Shown here piece by piece: positions 58,638 to 64,000 of a stretch of 64,000 nucleotides of DNA. This DNA is from Brenneria goodwinii (lineage in GTDB: Bacteria; Pseudomonadota; Gammaproteobacteria; Enterobacterales; Enterobacteriaceae): NCBI RefSeq assembly GCF_002291445.1, contig NZ_CP014137.1:5208001-5272000 (forward strand), in the 5' to 3' direction. The position numbers were made by a program, and so were the translations under genes. The notes beneath the pieces are model-generated. The model had not been told where the DNA came from and made no database searches. It was given only the letters and a program-made list of their open reading frames with translations. Positions within the stretch are counted from its first letter, which is position 1; every line of letters begins with the position of its first letter.

Positions 58638-60935
58638 ATGATGAGATTACCACCACGTCACTACCTGGCGACGTTTATCGGGTTGAGCTGTGCGGCCATG
58701 CCTTTGATGACAGGAGCCGAGACGCCGGCGGCCGCCACCCAGCAAACCCAGCAGGACACGGCATCTGATTCTTCTGACACTATCGTGGTGACCGCCGCTG
58801 AGCAAACGCGTCAGGCGCCGGGCGTATCGACGATCACCGCGGAGGATATCAGTAAACGTCCGCCGGCCAACGATCTGTCTGAACTGATCCGCACCATGCC
58901 GGGGGTGAATCTTACCGGAAACTCCACCAGCGGTCAGCGCGGGAATAATCGTCAGATCGATATCCGCGGCATGGGGCCGGAAAATACGCTGATTCTGGTG
59001 GACGGCAAACCGGTTTCCAGCCGCAATTCCGTGCGTTATGGCTGGCGCGGCGAGCGCGACACCCGCGGCGACGCCAACTGGGTGCCGGCGGATCTGGTGG
59101 ATCGCATCGAAGTGCTGCGCGGTCCGGCGGCGGCCCGTTACGGTAACGGCGCGGCGGGCGGGGTGGTGAATATCATCACCAAGCAGCCGACGCAGGAGTG
59201 GCATGGCAGTTGGAACACCTATTTCAACGCGCCGCAGCATAAGTCGGAAGGGGCGACCAAGCGCACCGATTTCAGCTTGATGGGCGGCCTGACCGATAAC
59301 CTGAGCCTGCGCCTGTACGGTAATCTCAACAAGACGCAGGCGGACGCCCGCGATATCAATGAAGCGTATAAATCGGAGCGGACAGGCAGCTACGCCAGCT
59401 CCGTGCCGGCTGGCCGCGAGGGAGTACGCAACAAGGATCTCAACGCGCTGTTGCGCTGGGATATCACCGAACAGCAGTCGCTGGAGTTTGAGGCCGGCGT
59501 CAGCCGTCAGGGCAACATCTACGCGGGTGATACCCAGAATACCAACAGCAATGCGCTGGTGGTCGGTAATTATGGTCGTGAAACCAATCGTATGTACCGG
59601 CAGAACTTCGCCGTAACCCATCGCGGCTATTGGGATAACGGCGTCAGTTCCACTTCCTATCTGCAATATGAGCGTACGCATAATACCCGCATTGCGGAAG
59701 GGCTGGCGGGCGGGGTTGAAGGGATCTTCGATACCACAGCTCCGAACGAATACCGGACCATCAAGCTGGATACCCTGACCGGCCATAGCGAGGTGAATAT
59801 CCCGTTTGAGGCGTATTTCAACCAGACCGCCACCCTCGGCATGGAGGTATCGGATCAGCGCATGAAGGATCCGGCCTCCACGTCCTATGACATCTCGGCG
59901 ATCGGCGCTATTGAGGGCTATGCCAGCAACAACCGCGACAGCAATATCGATGCGCAAATCTTCTCGCTGTTCGCCGAGGACAACGTCGAACTGACGCAAA
60001 GCACCATGCTGACGCCGGCGCTGCGTTTCGATCACCACAGCATTGTGGGGAATCACTGGAGTCCGTCGCTGAACCTGTCGCAGGGGCTGGGCGAGGATTT
60101 CACTCTGAAAATGGGTATCGCCGCCGCTTACAAAGCGCCCAACCTCTACCAGCTCAACCCTAACTATCTGCTCTACAGCAGAGGGCAGGGGTGCTATCTG
60201 ATTAACGGCGCCAGCAATAACTGCTATCTGATCGGCAATGAAGATTTGAAGGCGGAAACCAGCATCAACAAGGAGATCGGCATCGAGTTCAAGCGCAACG
60301 GCTACCAGGCCGGCATCACCTACTTCCGCAACGACTACCGCAACAAGATCGAAGCCGGGCTGGTGCCGACAGGCACCACCACCAACGGCACCACCAACGT
60401 CTTCCAGTGGGAAAATATTCCCCGGGCGCTGGTGGAAGGGCTGGAAGGCACAGTGAATATTCCGGTGACGGAAACCCTCCAGTGGAACAACAACCTCACC
60501 TGGATGCTGCGTTCGAAGAACAAAACCACCGGGGATTATCTGTCCATTACCCCCGAGTTTACTCTGAACTCGTCGCTGAATTGGCAGGCAACCGAGGATC
60601 TTTCTTTCCTGACCGACCTGACCTGGTACGGCCGACAGAAACCGAAGAAGTATAACTATCGCGGCCTTCCGGCATCAGGCGGGGAACTGACCGAACTCAG
60701 CCCGTACGCCATTGTCGGCCTGAGCTCCACCTATCGGTTCAACAAGCACCTTAGCTTGACCGGCGGGGTGAATAACCTGTTCGATAAGCGGTTGTTCCGC
60801 AAAGGCAACGCCTCGGCCGGCTGTACGGTGGCCGCCGACGGCAGTTGCAGCGCCATCACTATCGGCGGCGCCGGAGCGGCTACCTACAACGAACCGGGCC
60901 GCACTTTCTTCTTGAGCGTGAATACCTCGTTCTGA
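58638..60935 (+). CDS. TonB-dependent catecholate siderophore receptor, FepA/IroN type
   Basis: A 765-residue outer-membrane receptor. A signal peptide ends near TGAE (about residue 27), followed by a TonB box-like DTIVVTA, the plug domain (SELIRTMPGVNLTGN, RQIDIRGMGPENTLILVDGKPV, LVDRIEVLRGPAAARYGNGAAGGVVNII) and a 22-strand barrel ending in aromatic LSVNTSF. Sequence and size place it with FepA, PfeA and IroN, receptors for enterobactin-like triscatecholates. Conserved cysteine pairs are present (GCYLINGASNNCYL and CTVAADGSC). It is divergent from a PchR-like regulator and followed by an esterase gene. Confidence 0.9.
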   Translation: MMRLPPRHYLATFIGLSCAAMPLMTGAETPAAATQQTQQDTASDSSDTIVVTAAEQTRQAPGVSTITAEDISKRPPANDLSELIRTMPGVNLTGNSTSGQRGNNRQIDIRGMGPENTLILVDGKPVSSRNSVRYGWRGERDTRGDANWVPADLVDRIEVLRGPAAARYGNGAAGGVVNIITKQPTQEWHGSWNTYFNAPQHKSEGATKRTDFSLMGGLTDNLSLRLYGNLNKTQADARDINEAYKSERTGSYASSVPAGREGVRNKDLNALLRWDITEQQSLEFEAGVSRQGNIYAGDTQNTNSNALVVGNYGRETNRMYRQNFAVTHRGYWDNGVSSTSYLQYERTHNTRIAEGLAGGVEGIFDTTAPNEYRTIKLDTLTGHSEVNIPFEAYFNQTATLGMEVSDQRMKDPASTSYDISAIGAIEGYASNNRDSNIDAQIFSLFAEDNVELTQSTMLTPALRFDHHSIVGNHWSPSLNLSQGLGEDFTLKMGIAAAYKAPNLYQLNPNYLLYSRGQGCYLINGASNNCYLIGNEDLKAETSINKEIGIEFKRNGYQAGITYFRNDYRNKIEAGLVPTGTTTNGTTNVFQWENIPRALVEGLEGTVNIPVTETLQWNNNLTWMLRSKNKTTGDYLSITPEFTLNSSLNWQATEDLSFLTDLTWYGRQKPKKYNYRGLPASGGELTELSPYAIVGLSSTYRFNKHLSLTGGVNNLFDKRLFRKGNASAGCTVAADGSCSAITIGGAGAATYNEPGRTFFLSVNTSF

Positions 60936-60947
60936 CGATCGTAAAGG

Positions 60948-61019
60948 CGGCGCGAAAGAGCGCGCCGTGTTAAGCGTCAATCGTTTCCGGTGCGGGCCTG
61001 TTGCCCCACCGGATTTTTT
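60948..61019 (+). terminator. Double hairpin and terminator after the receptor gene
   Basis: A first stem CGGCGCG/CGCGCCG (60948-60967) lacks T. The second, TCCGGTG-c-GGGC (60986-60997) with GCCC-CACCGGA (61003-61013), is followed by TTTTTT and should terminate transcription. The esterase gene may need its own promoter or read-through. Confidence 0.8.
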
Positions 61020-61136
61020 ATGCTGGGATGGCCTGCCGCTCCAGCGGATCGTCGCCAGCGATATTAAAAAAACTGCCCAATATTTTTGGTTGCTCGTCGG
61101 CAGGAATAATAAGAAGAAATAAATACGGGAGGATGG

Positions 61137-62003
61137 GTGTATCAGTTACGCAATACTCGTGATGAGATGTTCGATTCAACCGCATGCGGGCGCTACCGCG
61201 TCATGTCTTTTGGCCCGGAGATCGCGCCGCCGCCGCAGGGATGGCCGATAATCTATATTTTGGACGGCGCCCGTTATTTCCCCGCCGCCGTGTCGCTGAT
61301 GGAAGCGCTGGCCGGCCCGCGCTGCGGCATGGCGCCGGGTATTATCGTGGCTCTTGACTACGAGGGGCCGACCCGGCGTGAACGGGATTATCGTCCCGCC
61401 GTTGAACGCATCGTGCCGGAAGCGGACCCTCGGGGCGGTTATTATCCGTCCGGCATGGCGGGGAATGCGGCGGGATTCCGGCGCTTTATGCTGGAAGAGC
61501 TAAAACCCTTTATTGCCGACAGATATGCGGTCGACAGCCGGAGAGAGGCTTTATTCGGTCATTCCTATGGCGGTTTGTTTACCGTCGATACGCTGTTTGC
61601 GTCGCCAAATGCGTTTCAGCATTATTATGCCGCCAGCCCGTCTGTCTGGTGGAATGGCGGCTACCTTGTCGAGCAGGCCGGGGTGTTTCTTGCCGGCGCC
61701 GGATTACCGACGATGCAGCCGGTCAGCCTGGCGTTGTCGGTGGGAGAATATGAACAGTCTCTGGAGCGTTGGGAATTGGATTTGCCTGACGAACAGCGCC
61801 AGGTTTTGCGCCGGCATCGTAACCAGCGGCGGATGGTCGATGGGATTCGGGAACTGGCCTGGACGTTGCAGAATCGTGCGCCGAATTTACGCGTAACCTT
61901 GGATATCTACCCGGAACAGTCGCATCAATCTGTGCCGTTGTTCGCGCTACAGCACGCGTTGCGCACCCATTTTCAGCAGCGTTTTTCCGCAACCGGGCAA
62001 TAA
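61137..62003 (+). CDS. IroE/Fes-like siderophore esterase
   Basis: A 288-residue alpha/beta hydrolase of the IroE/BesA/PfeE group (esterase family D), which opens the trilactone of enterobactin-like siderophores. GTG 61137 follows GGGAGG. The lid-side motif IIYILDGARYFP, nucleophile S143 in GHSYGGLF, SPSVWWNGGYL and the late H263 in YPEQSHQSV match the family. No signal peptide is visible, so it should act in the cytoplasm (Fes-like) to release iron after uptake. Its place after the receptor supports this. Confidence 0.85.
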   Translation: MYQLRNTRDEMFDSTACGRYRVMSFGPEIAPPPQGWPIIYILDGARYFPAAVSLMEALAGPRCGMAPGIIVALDYEGPTRRERDYRPAVERIVPEADPRGGYYPSGMAGNAAGFRRFMLEELKPFIADRYAVDSRREALFGHSYGGLFTVDTLFASPNAFQHYYAASPSVWWNGGYLVEQAGVFLAGAGLPTMQPVSLALSVGEYEQSLERWELDLPDEQRQVLRRHRNQRRMVDGIRELAWTLQNRAPNLRVTLDIYPEQSHQSVPLFALQHALRTHFQQRFSATGQ

Positions 62004-62037
62004 TTCCCGGTCGCGGGGGCCGGTATAATTGCCCGTT
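61991..62037. terminator. Hairpin between the convergent esterase and MCP genes
   Basis: AACcGGGCAAT (61991-62001) pairs with ATTGCCCGTT (62028-62037), with a further CCGG/CCGG stem inside. It overlaps the esterase stop. A T-run is weak, so its terminating strength is uncertain. Confidence 0.45.
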
Positions 62038-62052
62038 ATTGATGCCTTGCGC

Positions 62053-63672
62053 TCAGGATACCGTGGCAGCCAACTGCGGCACCGTTTGCGCGTCCGATTT
62101 CGTTTCGCTGTGCGCCTGATCCTGTTCCAGTTGGAAAATGGCGACGGCCTGCATCAGTTGGCGAGCCTGCTCTTCCAGTGAAGCGGCGGCGGCGGCCGAC
62201 TGCTCCACCAGGGCGGCGTTCTGCTGCGTCACACTGTCCATCTCCGTCACGGCCTGGCTGACCTGGCTAATCCCCTGGCTTTGTTCGTCCGAGGCGGCGG
62301 CGATCTCCGCCATCAGGTCGTTAACCTGTTTGATGGACGCGATCACATCATCCATCACATTACCGGTACGGGCCACCTGTTTGGCGCCGGCATCCACGCG
62401 ATTAACGGATTCCGCGATCAGCCCTTCGATTTCTTTCGCCGCCTGAGCGCTTTTCTGCGCCAGATTACGGACTTCGCCCGCCACCACGGCGAAACCGCGC
62501 CCTTGTTCACCGGCGCGCGCGGCTTCAACGGCGGCATTCAGAGCCAGGATATTGGTCTGAAAGGCGATGCTGTTGATCATGCCGGTGATTTCGTTGATTT
62601 TACGCGAGCTGGTGGCAATGCTGCCCATGATCTCTCCGAGTTCGCGTCCCATCTCCCACCCCTGTTTCGCAACCGACGTCGCTTTTTCCGCCAGCCCGGT
62701 GGCCTGATGCACATTGTCGGTATTGTGTTTTACCGTGGTGCCCAACTGTTCCATGCTGGCGGCGGTCTGTTGCAGCGCTGCGGCCTGCTGTTCGGTGCGC
62801 GAAGAGAGGTCGTTGTTGCCCGCGCTGATCTCCGACGTGCCCTGATAGATGGAATCCGCGCTGCTGCGGATGGTGCTTACCGTCATTTTCAGACTTTCCT
62901 GCATTTCCCGCAGATAGGGAATTAACTGACCGGCATCGTTACGGCCGAAATCATCCAGAGGACGATCCAATTTCCCCCTCGCCAGCGTTTGGAAGTGATC
63001 TTTGATCAGCGTCAGCGGCTTCACGATATAGCCGGTCAGGTAGCGGTCGGTCAGCAGCAGAATGATGATGCCCACGACCATCGCCGCGATCAGCGTTTTT
63101 TTACACCAGTCGACCAGCGTATACACATGCTGCACGGTACTGTTATCCGACGCGATATCCTGATAGTTGCCGGCCGCGGCGATAAACGTTTCGTTTAACG
63201 CCTGAAAATCATCGCGAAACAGCCGTCGGTACTCGGCGAACCTTTTTTCCAGCAGAGACGTCATCATCGGCTGCAGCCCCTGTTCGATCAGTTGGCTCCA
63301 CGACGTTACCACTTCATCGACGATGCGCCGATCGATGTTCGTATGCGCCTGACTTTTGAATTTCTCGAGATTTTCCTGGCTGCTTTTCAGCGCCTCGTTA
63401 GCCGATGTCACGGTGACGTCGATATCATCCAGTTTGCCGCTTTGCATCAGCGTCATGGCCCGGTTAATGCGGATCACCGAACGCAGCGCCTGTTCGGTGC
63501 CGTTCGTCAGGGTATTTAAGGAATCGACCTGGGTATTGCCGAGCGTTAGGTAATGGGTAGCCTGATTAAGCGATGACAGCGTAAACCATGACACCCCGCC
63601 CCATAAGAGTAGAAAAAGACTGAGAATAACCAACAAAACCTTTCTGATCGTAACATTCCGTAAAAAGGACAT
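62053..63672 (-). CDS. Methyl-accepting chemotaxis protein
   Basis: A 539-residue chemoreceptor. ATG 63672 (MSFLRNVTIRKVLLVIL) follows GGGAG at 5 nt; 12 upstream codons in frame are less likely. Transmembrane helix 1 is near residues 10-30. A four-helix-bundle-type periplasmic domain spans about 31-190, TM2 is near 193-213 and a HAMP domain follows. The cytoplasmic part has the highly conserved hairpin tip EINEITGMINSIAFQTNILALNAAVEAARAGEQGRGFAVVA-type core. There is no C-terminal CheR/CheB pentapeptide. The ligand cannot be told from sequence. Confidence 0.93.
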   Translation of the reverse strand: MSFLRNVTIRKVLLVILSLFLLLWGGVSWFTLSSLNQATHYLTLGNTQVDSLNTLTNGTEQALRSVIRINRAMTLMQSGKLDDIDVTVTSANEALKSSQENLEKFKSQAHTNIDRRIVDEVVTSWSQLIEQGLQPMMTSLLEKRFAEYRRLFRDDFQALNETFIAAAGNYQDIASDNSTVQHVYTLVDWCKKTLIAAMVVGIIILLLTDRYLTGYIVKPLTLIKDHFQTLARGKLDRPLDDFGRNDAGQLIPYLREMQESLKMTVSTIRSSADSIYQGTSEISAGNNDLSSRTEQQAAALQQTAASMEQLGTTVKHNTDNVHQATGLAEKATSVAKQGWEMGRELGEIMGSIATSSRKINEITGMINSIAFQTNILALNAAVEAARAGEQGRGFAVVAGEVRNLAQKSAQAAKEIEGLIAESVNRVDAGAKQVARTGNVMDDVIASIKQVNDLMAEIAAASDEQSQGISQVSQAVTEMDSVTQQNAALVEQSAAAAASLEEQARQLMQAVAIFQLEQDQAHSETKSDAQTVPQLAATVS

Positions 63673-64000
63673 ATGCACTCCCAATGGCGTTGACATCAAC
63701 CTGCCCATTAGGAAACTATCGGCAATCGGGCGAATAGCTTGTATATCGATTTATTATGGAGTTCAAACCGTTATACCCTTCATCTTTCAAGTTGGATTTC
63801 TTTAGCCGCTTACTGACAGAGCCATAATCTATGGTCGATTTTACCGCTAACATGTTAATCTTCAGGCGTTAGGCATTATCGGATTGACGTAATACCCGTC
63901 GGTTAAAATAGCCATAATGTTGCCATTATGTTAATTAATTAACAATCGATTCAAATCGTGATAGGCTAACGAAGCTAGACCGGTCACTCTCTTACCTTAC
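63673..64000. other. Right-edge region with a lone ERIC terminus
   Basis: Upstream region of the chemoreceptor gene, AT-rich. Apart from the ERIC fragment at 63772-63794 I see no gene or clear promoter; the window ends before the next gene. Confidence 0.5.
63772..63794. repeat. Solo ERIC end
   Basis: TATACCCTTCATCTTTCAAG followed by TTG is the reverse complement of the right end of the ERIC at 1466-1592. The core and left end are missing, so this is a truncated relic. Confidence 0.7.

Noticed and set aside
58647..60056. 469-codon open frame antisense to the siderophore receptor
   Set aside because: Mirror of a GC-rich coding region; the receptor on the + strand has full family motifs and the antisense product has none.
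62281..62925. 214-codon frame opposite the chemoreceptor
   Set aside because: Shadow of the strongly conserved MCP signalling domain.

Overview
The window is core chromosome of a gamma-proteobacterium of the Pectobacteriaceae/Enterobacterales (Dickeya, Brenneria, Pectobacterium or a close relative). The division and cell-wall proteins are close to the E. coli ones. The gene order follows the E. coli 2-minute region almost exactly: ilvIH-cra, the dcw cluster (mraZ to lpxC), secM-secA-mutT, yacG-zapD-coaE, guaC, hofCB-ppdD-nadC, ampDE, aroP, pdhR-aceEF-lpd. The species cannot be fixed from the sequence alone. I see no tRNA, rRNA, CRISPR array or insertion sequence.

Layout. 1-2764: end of ilvI, then ilvH, a 127-bp ERIC element and cra. 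2849-5112: genes not found here in E. coli, namely a DUF2075 ATPase overlapping a peptide-deformylase-like gene, and a convergent alaE. 5113-6005: AT-rich, gene-free DNA ending in the mraZ promoter and MraZ operator. 6006-23845: the dcw cluster, all on the + strand with tight or overlapping junctions. It makes the peptidoglycan precursors (MurC-F, MraY, MurG, DdlB), the divisome (FtsL, FtsI, FtsW, FtsQ, FtsA, FtsZ) and the first committed lipid A enzyme (LpxC). 23858-29951: DciA-like protein, SecM/SecA, MutT, YacG, ZapD and CoaE.

30255-31993 holds an exported GH51 arabinofuranosidase. Its leader shows a CRP site, a BglG-type antiterminator target (RAT) and an overlapping intrinsic terminator. 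32186-39389 is conserved again: guaC, type IV pilus genes with a candidate CRP-S site, nadC and ampDE.

39804-46402 is an orphan type VI secretion module between ampE and aroP. It encodes VgrG, a probable VRR-Nuc nuclease effector, two tandem DUF3396 immunity proteins and a decayed third immunity copy. The two intact immunity genes are nearly identical except for one sharply bounded divergent block.

46478-55781: aroP with a TyrR box, pdhR with a consensus PdhR box, a second ERIC-like element, and the pyruvate dehydrogenase operon aceE-aceF-lpd. 56053-62003: an exported alpha/beta hydrolase and a catecholate-siderophore locus (AraC/PchR-like regulator, FepA-type receptor, IroE/Fes-like esterase). 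62053-63672: a methyl-accepting chemotaxis protein. A lone ERIC end lies near the right edge.

The best candidates for new biology are the RAT-controlled GH51 gene, the VgrG / VRR-Nuc / tandem immunity module with its variable block, and the DUF2075-deformylase gene pair. Family assignments come from recognising sequences and motifs by eye; no database search was run.
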